Origin: Melolontha melolontha
Lineage: Eukaryota; Arthropoda; Insecta; Coleoptera; Scarabaeidae
Length of the DNA stretch: 64,000 nt
NCBI GenBank assembly: GCA_935421215.2
Contig: OW285235.1
Coordinates: 137,511,832 to 137,575,831 of the forward strand
Reading direction: 5' to 3'
Shown here: positions 34,680 through 45,740 of the stretch, in pieces
Numbering within the stretch: the stretch's first letter is position 1
How the letters are laid out: each line of letters begins with the position of its first letter
The notes under the pieces: generated by a model
Told to the model about the DNA's origin: nothing
Databases searched by the model: none
The model's input: only the letters and a program-made list of their open reading frames with translations
Translations under genes and position numbers: made by a program

Positions 34680-35590
34680 TATTGCAATCTTATGACATGT
34701 AACAAGTGCAAAAGTTAAAAATATATTAGAATTAACAACAAATTACATAACTGGTTCAGGATCCTTCAAAAATTGCCTTTTAAAATTAGATTGTGTGAAA
34801 CTCTAGCCTTGGGCTAAAGTAATAAAAGCCCCTTGCAATTCTCGGTAGACTGTGTTTGGGATAGCAGTAATTAGCTTTATGTTAGCGTTTAGTAGGTATG
34901 CAGAAGGATAATTCTTGACAGGGGTTTGTGTTTAAATAAAGGTATTAAAGTTTAAAATACATATAAATAGTGCATACTGTCAAAACATTTAGCTCTGAAA
35001 GAATTTTTGCATGATTAGTTTTCATTAAGTAGCAGTACAACACGTAATTTTTTTTTTGTAAAAAGAAAACATGCTTCAACTAATTACTGCCACCTCGAAA
35101 ATGATACCAAATTTTAGGTGTGGATACCAGGCACCAAAATTTGTTTTGTGTAGTACTTCGTTCTACAAAACCAGAAAGAAATATTTTTTGCATAGTCATA
35201 CTCAAGAGACTCACGAATAGACATACTCAAAAAAGTGACAGAGGTTTACGTGTAATAATCAGTTATTAAGAGACATAAAGTAGCAGGATAATTAAAAATA
35301 TTATTTAGTTTTGAATAAAATTATATTGCTTTTGCTATGATTAATGCTTAAATTGTTAAAATTTTACTTGCGTTCAAAAGCTGCTATATATTTAGAATCA
35401 GCACCGATGACCGTCAAATGTATCATGGTGTATCTACAACATAGTTTAGCATAGATACCGACAAAAAGAAGCGGTCCTAGAATACTACCCTGCGGCACAC
35501 CGCAATTTATAAGGGCAGTTTTATATTCACAATTTCCGCCTAATAGAGAGGTAAGATGAAAGCTAAAGCTATGCTTTTGACCATGTAGAT
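34680..35590 (-). pseudogene. Non-LTR reverse transcriptase relic (motif B to C-terminus)
   Basis: The minus strand reads EYKTALINCGVPQGSILGP and LLF at 35530-35455, a nearly perfect RT motif B of insect non-LTR elements. Downstream frames are decayed: AAFERK, NNLSINHSKSNIILFKTK (the LNxxKTxxILF block), then toward 34800 NILTVCTIYMYF and NYCYPKHSLPRIARGFYYFSP, which resemble the C-terminal region after the thumb. The YADD motif is not readable. The copy is opposite in orientation to the 32995-33920 relic, so the two are separate insertions. Confidence 0.65.
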
Positions 35591-35763
35591 TTCGACTTTA
35601 TAAATTAATTTTGAATGTGAAATTACTTTCAATATTTTTTCCTCTAAGAAAACTGTGCTGAGGACTATTTATAAGATTTTAAAAAGACCAACGATCAGAA
35701 ATGACTTTTTCAAATACTTTTCAAAAAATTTGTGAACAAATTTGTAAGTCTATAATTTAATAA

Positions 35764-35935
35764 GTAATAATTTTATCGATTCAAGTATTTATTGTAAACC
35801 ACTACAATATTGTTTTGCCATACAATATTGAAGTGGTTTGCAATAAATATTTGAAACGGTAAAATTATTAGTTACTTCATAATGTCATAATGAAGTTTTA
35901 ACAAGTATCCCCTTTGTTAATCAACTAGGTTTATA
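35764..35935. repeat. Palindromic PLE terminal repeat
   Basis: An imperfect palindrome (TAATTTTATCGATTCAAG to about 35815, mirrored from about 35818 to 35873) is followed by TAATGAAGTTTTAACAAGTATC. The latter matches 14190-14215 (TAATGCAGTTTCAACAAG), so this is a solo end of the same PLE lineage as 13005-14230. Confidence 0.6.
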
Positions 35936-36335
35936 ATTATTTACATCATTTGTACTTCCCTTCTTATACAAGAAAATTAGAGTTGCACGTTTTACCAAGT
36001 TCGCACTTCGAAGAAAAGTTGTAATATGAGAAAGAGGTGCTACATAACATTCAGGACATTTCTTTAAGGAATAAATGAGAATATGCATTATCAAAACTTA
36101 AAGACCTACAACTAATTAATGAACAACTCAATAAATCGATCAATCAATCAATTAATAATCAATTATTACTTAATTAATTCATAAACGATAATAATTCACT
36201 TTCACAAGTAGGAAAAAATTAAACAAATTAGGATTTTTAAGGATCTTTGATTTATTGAAATCATTCGCCAACCCTTCCAAGTTGTAGTTGGTAGGTAATC
36301 ATTGGAAGATCTTTTGTCAAGATGATATATAATAA
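35936..36335. other. AT-rich spacer
   Basis: Includes an imperfect AATTAATCAATC-type simple repeat near 36115-36180; otherwise nothing recognised. Confidence 0.4.
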
Positions 36336-36344
36336 AAAATAATT

Positions 36345-37741
36345 TACTGGTAACCAGATTGCCAAAATAAAATGCCACATATAAAATCGAATTCTTAACA
36401 TTAAAGAAAGAATAACTTTTTTTCAGATCGGGCTTCGCTTAGAAAATATTCAATTACAAAAAAAAAAATACTTTATTATTTTGTTCAACACGAAATTACA
36501 ATAAATTATTCAAATTTAAACAAAAGTTACTACAACGGATTAATACGAATTCGTAGTACATTTTCCACCAAGTTCCACCATTTGCATTGATACACGCCTG
36601 GCAACGCAAAATAAGTGAATTGTAAACTTCTGCAAAATCACTATGCATTTTGCATTTTGAATGGTTTGGACTGCATTTAATATTATATCTTCTAATTGCT
36701 CAATGGTATTAATTGACTCAACAGAAACTAATGGTTTTAAGTTACAACATAAATGAAAGTCCAGGGAATTTAGGTCCGGGGATTTTGCAGACCAATGAAC
36801 AGGACCGCGCCTTTCAATCCGTTTCCCATTGAAATTAGTAAGGAACCATCTTACAACGCTTCTTCCGGCACGCATCATCATACTGATACCACATTCTATT
36901 TCGCAGGTCAACCGGAATGTTGTCTAATAGATCCTCGAAGTAATTTTCCAAAAATGCTAGGTATGCGTCAGCATTTAAACGATTAGGCAAAATTTGAATA
37001 AGGGGGAGTTGTTCATTGAAAATCCCACACCAAGTATATTTCTTGCTTTTAACTGCGTGTGTCCACCTCTCGAAATTCCATTCCCCGTAAAAATTGATTC
37101 AGCTGTCCAGAACGTTTCACTAATAAAGGTAGAATTTTGTTTATTCTGTTCAAGTAGTCAATGACAAAATGCTAATCATTGTATCTCGCCGCCTGGCGGC
37201 AAGCCATGAACCTGGGGGTGGCACGGATGTAACACTTCTCGATTAATATTTTTCCAAACAAAGTTATGCAATTGTACTATGTCTCAATTCTTCTACTACT
37301 GGTTCTTGGCTCATCAAGTACTGCATCAAGAATTGCAATTTCTTGTGCTACAGGGTGCTGTTGATGTGGACCTCCATTACGACGTTCACCAATTCTAAAT
37401 TCACGAAGTCTGCGAAGCTAAATGCATTAGAAAAACTTTACGATGAGGTTCTCGTTTATTTGGATATCTTCTACTGTATTCCCAACACGCATTTCCAATA
37501 CTGCATTTTAGCACAATTTAAATAAGCACTAGCAGAAAGTCATGAAACTTGAATACAAATGCTTAGTTGATGACGAGCTATCAAACGGTAAATACGTTTT
37601 TATTATTTACATAGCTCGCTTAATTTTACATTTTTTTAATAATTTTTTGAACGAAGCCCGATTAGAAAAAAAAATTATTTTATGCTTAGAATCCGATTTT
37701 ATATGCACGTCATTTTGGCAATCCAGTTACCAAACATCCTG
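36345..37741 (-). mobile_element. Degraded DD41D-like mariner element
   Basis: Imperfect inverted ends: left GGTAACCAGATTGCCAAAAT near 36349, right (complement) GGTAACTGGATTGCCAAAAT near 37733, with inner matches ATATAAAATCG and ATCGGGCTTCG on both sides (arms about 100 bp). The right tip ends CATCCTG at 37741 followed by TA. One decayed transposase gene lies between on the minus strand. Confidence 0.7.
36546..37490 (-). pseudogene. DD41D-like mariner transposase relic
   Basis: Minus-strand blocks: YSRRYPNKREPHRKVFLMHL (37480-37420, helix-turn-helix), RTSSRRIET, then IEKCYIRATPRFM, SGQLNQFLRGMEFREVDTR, and DLRNRMWYQYDDACR (about 36910-36870), where the second catalytic Asp motif FQQDGCPAH is decayed. 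The open part 36540-36911 reads WFLTNFNGKRIERRGPVHWS and AKSPDLNSLDFHLCCNLKP, with the third Asp intact, and NTIEQLEDIILNAVQTIQN. Frameshifts separate most blocks. The family match is clear and activity is excluded. Confidence 0.75.
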
Positions 37742-37744
37742 TAT

Positions 37745-38895
37745 AATATGGTAGAGTGGCATTATTTACTATTAAAGAGACATGCTTTCAAATTTTAGTC
37801 TTTTGGTTTGTTACCAGGGTGCGTAAAATAAGTAAGCATAATTTGTTAATCGTTTGACTTGATCTACTGTCAGCAACAGTTTTAAAGTTAACTGTACCAT
37901 GTGCTTCCTTCATCTTAGATATTAAGTAAAAAACGTAAGAACTTAAATATGTTCCTATGCTGGATGATAGAGAACTATTGATCGAATAAACACCGGAGCC
38001 TGCAATGGGTACACCCTAGGATCATCCTGCAAAACAGTGGGTGGGTTCTGAAGATGTACAATAATAATACGCATTTACAGCCTGCTTTCCAGGTAGGAAA
38101 ACGTAAGTATAACACTAATAAAGTAGTGCTTGAGCTACATAATTATTCTCACATAACTACGAATTTGATGACATTTTCGTTTCCGTGGTGATTCGTAATT
38201 ACACGAATATTTCGATTAACATGGTTTGTACCATTTGGTTTAATTTTATTAAGTGTAGGGATAGGGTGTAAGAAATGCACTTTTTCACCCTTATAGCACT
38301 CAAAGTGGATATAAGTCATATCGTAGGCATTACATTAATTCGTGCAGAACTCATAGTGATGCAATGTTTCTCACATTCAGTTTTTCCTTTTAATAAATTA
38401 AAGATTAAAATAAATTAAATTATAGAAGTTTAAACCTTTGCATATACATATACTTTTAATTACAAAATAAAAGTCAGGGATTATAATAAATTATCTTCAT
38501 TTTATAATTTTAGATACTAGGCGACGTACCGTTCAAGTCCTCATAAAAACATAAATTTTCTTATTGGAATATATATTTAGAAAACGAGTCACTAGGAACA
38601 AAATAGTAAGATAATAAAATATGTAGTAGATATAAAGTATTTGAATGTGGAGATCGTACTAATACAAATCGAAAAATACACTCAAAAAGATAGTAAAACT
38701 TTAAATTAGATTATATAGGCTAATAAAAACTTAAATAAAAAAGAAAAGTATGAATACGTAATAATTCAAGTACAAGCAACATGAGAATTGTAAGCTTGCG
38801 GAACTTATAGAATGGATGCAAAATAAAAATAACGAGAGAGTTAGATGAGTAGAATGCACTATCAAGTTATGGTAGTAATTAAAAAGAAACTTCTA
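37745..38895. other. AT-rich sequence without recognised gene
   Basis: Nothing recognised on either strand. Confidence 0.4.
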
Positions 38896-38904
38896 AGAAC
38901 AGAA

Positions 38905-39340
38905 GAACGGCGCACCACTATCACTAGTGATCCCTAAAATTTTTATAGAAGAAGCCATACGCGTAACCAACAAGAAGATCATGTGTTGGTGCAGTCATGT
39001 ACATAATACATTTGTAATATGGCTAGGTGAAAGGGAAGTTGCAAGAATTCTTAAACCATATGAATAGACGCTACGCCGATATCATCTTTAGAATACATTG
39101 AAGAAGTTGGACATCTACCTTTCTTGGATGTTCTAATGAAACGCATAGACAGCAAGCTATCTTGCAGAGTATATGTATAAAAAGCAAACATCACAGAAGA
39201 AGAGGTCATCAGTCATAGCAATAAACCTACCGAGTAGAAAAGACACTGATCCTGAGTATAAGCCAGGAGAAATCTGACATTTTATATTGAACAAACTGAA
39301 CTTAGTATACAGTGAAGAAGAGCATGTTTATTTGATTATA
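38905..39340 (+). pseudogene. Penelope-like reverse transcriptase fragment
   Basis: Forward frame from 38909 reads GAPLSLVIPKIFIEEAIR (motif B, normally GAPLSPVIAN-FME), then NKKIMCWCSHVHNTFVIW, which aligns to W-RYVDDTFVIW with the catalytic YVDD replaced by HVHN. After frameshifts, LKPYE, then EEVGHLPFLDVLMKRIDSK and LSCRVY (39100-39175), the LPFLDVL block typical of PLEs, and AEYKPGEI-like linker sequence toward 39280. Old and inactive. It is closest in motif wording to the 56405-58252 lineage. No ends or nuclease domain were found. Confidence 0.72.
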
Positions 39341-40645
39341 TTCTTATGTGTATTGAATTCCTTTCATATGGATACAACATATCACTGTCAGATTGAAAAT
39401 TAATATATCATATTTGAAATATCCTATTTAGCAATTAGATTGTTTACAAGCTATTACAAAATTTCTAAGGATATAATGATCTTTAAAGATTCGGAACTTC
39501 GAGGAACAATAAAATTTTTGGTTCCTGCTTTCTATTCCCTGTAACCAAAACTGTTCTTTTTCTAAGTAGTGGAAATATTTATTACTATCTTTAGATAATG
39601 AACACTACCAATTTTTTACTAAGAGGCGCTATACTACCGGAATATAACTTTGTTTTATAATAATAAAAGCGCAAGTAAAATATTAAATAGTCAATAAAAA
39701 ACAGATAAAGAACGAAAATATTTCTTCTATAAACTATTATAGCTTGATTGATAAAGAAACACTGTGAACCGCTTTTCCTGATAGAAAATATGAAAATAGC
39801 AGAAAAAAGTACCAATGTTTACATATAATTTATATATAGCACTGTTTCTAATCTACCTTTAGTATCCGTTATTTGTGAAACGGATTTTAAATTTAAAGTT
39901 ACAAATAACAGAAATTAGACTTAGTAATTTATAGATATGTATATATTTTGCATTTATTAATTAGCTCCTTTTTTAATGAATTTGTCTAATCGTAACAAAA
40001 TATTTAATTAAAAATTAAAACCTTATGATATTCATGTAAAATCATCATTCTTACCTGTTTTTATGTTTGTTTATATAATACGATAATTAATTAACATTAG
40101 TTTTAAATGTTAGTAGGATGAGTTTAATTTTGGATTTTATGTTTGCTGCAAATAGTGTGGTAGACATATATAATAGGTATTTTTACATATTTGATTTATT
40201 TATGCAGCCAGATAGTAAATCTTAAAATTATATTATGAGCATGTTGCTTAACTACTTGGAATGTTGTCATGTCTGAGTAGTTATAATAGAGATTGTTAAC
40301 TATGCATTACAAATATTAAATCTCAGTTAATGCTTTTTTGTAGCAATTTTAATATTGTATAATACTTTTTTATGTTAATGTATTAATGAATTATTAACTT
40401 TTTCGCATGTTTTCTAATGTTCAATACAGTAACAATTTCTTAAATGGTTATCTTAGTTGCAAGGTTATTAAATTCCATTAGGCAGGTAATATGTTAGAAG
40501 GGCCTATCATTATGTTCGTTAATTTACAGAGTTGAATTTTACTATGAGAGTAACGTTTGATCACGGACACTCGCCGATGAGTTTGAACTTACTACCAATA
40601 AATTCGAATTAATTCGGTGTACATGATCAAACTATTACGAATATT

Positions 40646-40650
<5 letters not shown>
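39341..40650. other. AT-rich sequence without recognised gene
   Basis: Nothing recognised. The minus frame 39591-39815 is hydrophobic and AT-driven. Confidence 0.4.

Positions 40651-40687
<37 letters not shown>
40651..40687. repeat. (TA)n microsatellite
   Basis: TA array next to the first copy of a duplicated mariner head. Confidence 0.95.
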
Positions 40688-40688
<1 letters not shown>

Positions 40689-41140
40689 TGTGTGGAATAA
40701 ATTTGTTTTTGGCGTTATTTTAGAAGATTATGAAGAATGCTCGGCCAGGTCAATTTTAAACTTAATTTTACATCTTTTAAATTAAAATTTGAATGTACAG
40801 AGTTATTAATGTATTTATGGCCTACAATACCATGATAGAGATAATAATAGATTTATTGAAAACGCATAGAATGTTTTTTCTACAGAACTCCTTGTTGTTT
40901 TAGTGTATTATTCAAAATATTCTTCGTTGACTTATTAGCAAAAGTCTACGATGTTTATCACATTTTTTTTTCGATAGCTTCTTACACTGAAATATAAAAC
41001 CTCTAGATAAGTAAAATAATAAAGAAATATGAGCAAATAAGTACATGTTAATGTTGGTAGTATAAATTGTCTTTTCAAAACAAACTTTGTAATTAATTAA
41101 CAATGCGATATTTAAGGGAAACTCATCGAATTGAAATTTG
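40688..41140 (+). repeat. Mariner 5' head, direct duplicate copy 1
   Basis: 453 bp starting with the tip CTGTGTGGAATAAATTTG. The same 453 bp recur at 42391-42843 with only a few differences seen by eye (for example GAGTTATTAATG against GAGTGATTAATG). Copy 2 continues into a transposase relic, but copy 1 stops at GAATTGAAATTTG and joins an inverted PLE. The tip resembles the one at 63871. Confidence 0.85.
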
Positions 41141-41181
41141 CCGACTTATTAAGTTTACCTTATCATACCAAGGTCACGAAG

Positions 41182-41245
<64 letters not shown>

Positions 41246-42343
41246 TAGATTAAATTAGTCGGCGACTTAAGGTCTGGTTTACATTGATATGTATATATTT
41301 AAAGCAATCTTACATGTTTCGACACATAGTGTCTTTTTCAAAGAAATGAAAAATATATATAACAGTATATCAATGTCACACTGATATATCTTTAGTTGTC
41401 ATGGATAAAATTAAAATATTCAAAGATACATACAAGTTTAATAATAATAATAATGCATGGTTCAGAACACTAGACAGCAAAACTTCAATTACGGGGGATT
41501 GGCAAGCCATAAGTTATTATTATGTCTGCACCGGTGGAGAGACTTAAGATTTTAAGCTGTCGGAATTCACTTTGAACGAGAAGGAAAACCACAAAAACCT
41601 ACTCGAACAGCCCAGTCAGGGATTTAAGCACGGAATTGCCAGCATGATAAGCCAGTGTACAGATATTTAAATAACATATGATAGATAATTATATAATAAC
41701 AACATATATTCATGATGGTAAATTGCAGATCGTTACATTATTAGGTTATAGTATGTACTGCTTAGATTTTTTATATCATTTCCCTAGTTTGATTTTTTGA
41801 TTATTTTTGTCCTTTTAATCTTTCTTGGAGTAGCTGCTTTGTTTGGCCTATGTAAACTTTGTCACAGTCTTTGCAGGGTATATTATATACTGTATGTGAT
41901 TGTTTAAGAGTTGGTGTTGGGTCTTTTAATTTCGTGTGTAGAAATTTTAAGTTTTTTTCATTTTGGTGTGCTAATTTAAAATTAAATGGTTTGAATATGT
42001 TGTTTAGTCTTTCGGATAATCCACTTACATAGAGTGTAGGGATATATGTTAGTTTAATTAACGTTGTATTTGTATTTTGACATTTAGTTTTGTTATATAT
42101 CTTGTTAAGTCTGTGTTTTATAATGTTTTGCACAAAATGTGGTGGATAATTGTTTTTCGTTAAAATATTTTTAACTTTGTTTAGTATTGTTGGTCTGAAA
42201 ATTGGATTTGTGAGTTTATAGCCCTATCTACTAAAGCTGTTACTACATTTCTTTTATGGGATAGAGGTTGATTTGAAAAAAAGTTAACGTATCTGCCCGA
42301 AGTAATAGGTTTTGTGTACCATTTCGTTTGTATGTTGTTGTTT
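41141..42343 (-). mobile_element. PLE family alpha, inverted near-identical copy
   Basis: Reverse complement of 43865-45043, apparently identical apart from the length of the internal (TA)n run (41189-41242). It carries the end of the PLE frame (GIY-YIG), the 3' untranslated part and the terminal repeat. At its 5' end it joins a 17-bp inverted mariner tip, AAATTTATTCCACACAG (42344-42360). Confidence 0.85.
41804..42343 (-). pseudogene. PLE linker and GIY-YIG nuclease, truncated (inverted copy)
   Basis: Same protein as at 43868-44407, on the minus strand. The open part starts at 42133 (MQNIIKHRLNKIYNKTK) and contains LTYIPTLYVSGLSERLN, then HTVYNIPCKDCDKVYIGQTK (41900-41845), the GIY-YIG core. 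It ends ERLKGQK at 41804, short of the usual C-terminal part of the domain. The 110 residues are identical to the plus-strand copy. Because the copies match so well, the inversion is recent. Confidence 0.85.
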
Positions 42344-42359
42344 AAATTTATTCCACACA

Positions 42360-42360
<1 letters not shown>

Positions 42361-42390
<30 letters not shown>
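42361..42390. repeat. (TA)n microsatellite
   Basis: TA array between the inverted mariner tip (ends 42360) and the second direct copy (starts 42391). Confidence 0.95.
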
Positions 42391-42391
<1 letters not shown>

Positions 42392-43360
42392 TGTGTGGAA
42401 TAAATTTGTTTTTGGCGTTATTTTAGAAGATTATGAAGAATGCTCGGCCAGGTCAATTTTAAACTTAATTTTACATCTTTTAAATTAAAATTTGAATGTA
42501 CAGAGTGATTAATGTATTTATGGCCTACAATACCATGATAGAGATAATAATAGATTTATTGAAAACGCATAGAATGTTTTTTCTACAGAACTCCTTGTTG
42601 TTTTAGTGTATTATTCAAAATATTCTTCGTTGACTTATTAGCAAAAGTCTACGATGTTTATCACAATTTTTTTTCGATAGCTTCTTACACTGAAATATAA
42701 AACCTCTAGATAAGTAAAATAATAAAGAAATATGAGCAAATAAGTACATGTTAATGTTGGTAGTATAAATTGTCTTTTCAAAACAAACTTTGTAATTAAT
42801 TAACAATGCGATATTTAAGGGAAACTCATCGAATTGAAATTTGGTGTTCATCAGTTACGAAAGTATGTACAGAAGTCAAATAGAAGTTGTCAACATTCTG
42901 AATCACAAAGAATGTCGCCCGAATATATCACAAGGAACTGTGTCTAAAATCAAAGTACAATTCAGAGATGTCGGACATATTAAACCTTTAAAAAGAAAAG
43001 CTCAATTCGTAAAGGTTGATGTATAGAAAAATATTTAATTAAATGTACAAGAAAATCCAATATCTAGTTCCCGTCAAATTTCCCGAGAAAATAATGTCTG
43101 TCAAGTGTCTCCATGATGAAAAATTATATTCCTACAAAATTATGTTTGCTCAGGAACTAACAAAATACGACCCAGACCGTAGATTGCAGAAATAATCGGC
43201 ATACTGGACAGAAATAACTTAGCTCTTGATAATATTCTTTTTCTGGCGATTCAACTTTCGCGATAACTGGGGATTAAATCGGTTGAACTGTAGGTATTTG
43301 TTAGAACAGAAGCCACATTGGATGTGTGAAACACATTTTCCCTGCTTTTGTGTTTTGAAT
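42391..43360 (+). pseudogene. Mariner element head with transposase relic
   Basis: Second copy of the 453-bp head (42391-42843), continuing into coding sequence. From about 42809: MRYLRETHRIEI; then in another frame QIEVVNILNHKECRPNISQ and GTVSKIKVQFRDVGHIKPL (42870-42990, helix-turn-helix); NPISSSRQISRENN; YSYKIMFAQELTKYDPDRR (43130-43185); and FSGDSTFAITGD with CRYLLEQKPHWMCETH (43240-43340), matching the first catalytic block FSDEATF-LNG-xNRHNCRYW-xENPHWM. The first Asp motif is altered and frames shift repeatedly. The second half of the gene is missing, cut near 43360 by other repeats. Confidence 0.72.
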
Positions 43361-43389
43361 AAATCTCTTAAAAATATTATCTTTATCAT

Positions 43390-43640
43390 TTAAATCATAA
43401 GTATTGTAGGTCGTTAAACAAAATGATCATGTAGCATTCGAATTTTAATTTAAAGAAGATATAATTAAGTTGACCTCTTATAATTTTATGCCATCCACAC
43501 TGTAATAGATAATTTCTTAGCCGTTTATTTAAAATATCATTTGATAAATTCTTGGAATTTTCAGCTTTTATATTAAATATTTTCAAATTAGTATGTTATT
43601 TTGCGAAGTAATTGTGAATGTAAACATTGCTGTCTATAAA
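43390..43640 (-). repeat. Dispersed repeat R1 (longer copy)
   Basis: Contains AGATAATTTCTTAGCCG at 43507, matching 59661, and on the minus strand a 63-codon frame reading IFNIKAENSKNLSNDILN and KRLRNYLL. The ending LRNYLL weakly recalls C-termini of Jockey-type proteins. Shorter copies lie next to (TA)n arrays at 11201, 59661 and 62324. Confidence 0.45.
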
Positions 43641-43679
43641 TTACGCAAATTATGTAGAATTTTATTTGAAAAATTTTAG

Positions 43680-43755
43680 TCCACGTTGGGACTTGAACTC
43701 AAGCCTACGGTTTGCCGGAGGAAGTATACACCTCAAGGGGTCACTTTAAGAATAG
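43680..43755 (-). other. tRNA-like segment (B-box), possible SINE or tRNA pseudogene
   Basis: Minus strand contains GAGTTCAAGTCCC, a good Pol III B box or T-arm, inside a 75-base segment that is less AT-rich than its surroundings. No convincing A box or matching acceptor stem was found. Confidence 0.3.
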
Positions 43756-43864
43756 ATGGAAACCAATTAACTACTCCTGGTTTAATTATATATGTTCGAT
43801 GTTAATAAGAATCTAAGGTTTCTTATTTATTTTATTTGCCATATAATCATACACTAATAAAAGT

Positions 43865-44962
43865 AAACAACAACATACAAACGAAATGGTACACAAAACC
43901 TATTACTTCGGGCAGATACGTTAACTTTTTTTCAAATCAACCTCTATCCCATAAAAGAAATGTAGTAACAGCTTTAGTAGATAGGGCTATAAACTCACAA
44001 ATCCAATTTTCAGACCAACAATACTAAACAAAGTTAAAAATATTTTAACGAAAAACAATTATCCACCACATTTTGTGCAAAACATTATAAAACACAGACT
44101 TAACAAGATATATAACAAAACTAAATGTCAAAATACAAATACAACGTTAATTAAACTAACATATATCCCTACACTCTATGTAAGTGGATTATCCGAAAGA
44201 CTAAACAACATATTCAAACCATTTAATTTTAAATTAGCACACCAAAATGAAAAAAACTTAAAATTTCTACACACGAAATTAAAAGACCCAACACCAACTC
44301 TTAAACAATCACATACAGTATATAATATACCCTGCAAAGACTGTGACAAAGTTTACATAGGCCAAACAAAGCAGCTACTCCAAGAAAGATTAAAAGGACA
44401 AAAATAATCAAAAAATCAAACTAGGGAAATGATATAAAAAATCTAAGCAGTACATACTATAACCTAATAATGTAACGATCTGCAATTTACCATCATGAAT
44501 ATATGTTGTTATTATATAATTATCTATCATATGTTATTTAAATATCTGTACACTGGCTTATCATGCTGGCAATTCCGTGCTTAAATCCCTGACTGGGCTG
44601 TTCGAGTAGGTTTTTGTGGTTTTCCTTCTCGTTCAAAGTGAATTCCGACAGCTTAAAATCTTAAGTCTCTCCACCGGTGCAGACATAATAATAACTTATG
44701 GCTTGCCAATCCCCCGTAATTGAAGTTTTGCTGTCTAGTGTTCTGAACCATGCATTATTATTATTATTAAACTTGTATGTATCTTTGAATATTTTAATTT
44801 TATCCATGACAACTAAAGATATATCAGTGTGACATTGATATACTGTTATATATATTTTTCATTTCTTTGAAAAAGACACTATGTGTCGAAACATGTAAGA
44901 TTGCTTTAAATATATACATATCAATGTAAACCAGACCTTAAGTCGCCGACTAATTTAATCTA

Positions 44963-45002
<40 letters not shown>

Positions 45003-45043
45003 CTTCGTGACCTTGGTATGATAAGGTAAACTTAATAAGTCGG
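43865..45043 (+). mobile_element. PLE family alpha, plus-strand copy
   Basis: Mirror partner of 41141-42343. It carries a truncated PLE frame, the 3' region CGATCTGCAATTTACCATC, GCATTATTATTATTA, and the terminal repeat with TTTGAAAAAGACACTATG and GTCGAAACATGTAAG, then a (TA)n run (44963-44993) and AAATATCTTCGTGACCTTGG. It is followed directly by a palindromic terminal-repeat pair. Confidence 0.85.
43868..44407 (+). pseudogene. PLE linker and GIY-YIG nuclease, truncated
   Basis: Frame 43868-44024 reads QTKWYTKPITSGRYVNFFSN and QPLSHKRNVVTALVDRAI, the segment after the RT thumb in PLEs. A stop (TAA at 44025) and a shift separate it from 44075-44407: HRLNKIYNKTK, TYIPTLYVSGLSERLN, LKDPTPTLKQSHTVYNIPC, KDCDKVYIGQTKQLLQERL. 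The GIY-YIG start (TVYNI and VYIG) is intact but the domain ends early at GQK, before the catalytic Glu region. The reverse transcriptase is absent. It is related to the relic at 62520-63340. Confidence 0.85.
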
Positions 45044-45287
45044 CGATTAAAGGTCTGGTTCATTACTTCTTCAAAGTATATATATTTAAAACAACCCTAC
45101 ATGTTTCGGCAATATGCCTTTGTTAAGGGAATACAAAATATAAATAAATGACAGAATATAAATGTCACATTTATATTCTGTCATTTATATTTTGTATTCC
45201 CTTGACAAAGGCATATTGTCGAAACATGTAGGGTTGTTTTAAATATATATACTTTGAAGTAATGAACCAGACCTTTAATCGCCGACT

Positions 45288-45293
<6 letters not shown>
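45043..45293. repeat. Palindromic pair of PLE terminal repeats, no cargo
   Basis: Two terminal repeats meet head to head: the left arm (45043-45165) and right arm (45172-45293) share CGGCGATTAAAGGTCTGG, AACAACCCTACATGTTTCGG and ATGACAGAATATAAATGT, with a spacer of about 6 bp. Same design as 6815-7033, and the same repeat type as the ends of the GC-rich composite at 19645-20562. Confidence 0.85.

Positions 45294-45294
<1 letters not shown>

Positions 45295-45355
<61 letters not shown>
45295..45355. repeat. (TA)n microsatellite, interrupted
   Basis: TA array with a TTTTATA interruption, next to the palindromic PLE pair. Confidence 0.93.
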
Positions 45356-45357
<2 letters not shown>

Positions 45358-45491
45358 GAAAATCAAGAAATGTTTTATACAACCTTTGTTATAGAAACGA
45401 GTATTAGTATTTTAGTTAAACTAGTGATAAAAAAGTAAAGAAATAAAAAATCTTAAGTTACTTATTAAGGAATTTTGCTAAATTTTATATA

Positions 45492-45740
45492 TCGGGTTGT
45501 TCAGAAAGATATTACCACTCATATGGTACTACATACATTTTAATTTTCTATTGCTGCAGATTAAATATGGTCACCCGACTTACTTTGACGCACATAGACC
45601 CTAATGTTGTGGTCTTTATGTCGAATGAACCCACATTTCATGTCAGCAGCAAAGTGAATAAGCACATAGTGTGCGTGTTATTATGTTATTAAAATAAAAG
45701 TCAATTCATATAAGTGGTAACGTCTTTTTGGACAACCCGG
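45492..45740. mobile_element. Mariner-type MITE, 249 bp
   Basis: Inverted ends CGGGTTGTTCAGAAAGAT with ATTACCACT, and (complement of right) CGGGTTGTCCAAAAAGAC with GTTACCACT, each flanked by TA. No coding sequence. It sits directly upstream of a reverse transcriptase fragment and provides the first codons of that open frame. Confidence 0.75.

Noticed and set aside
36115..36180. Run of AATTAATCAATC-like repeats
   Set aside because: Imperfect simple sequence expected in AT-rich DNA.
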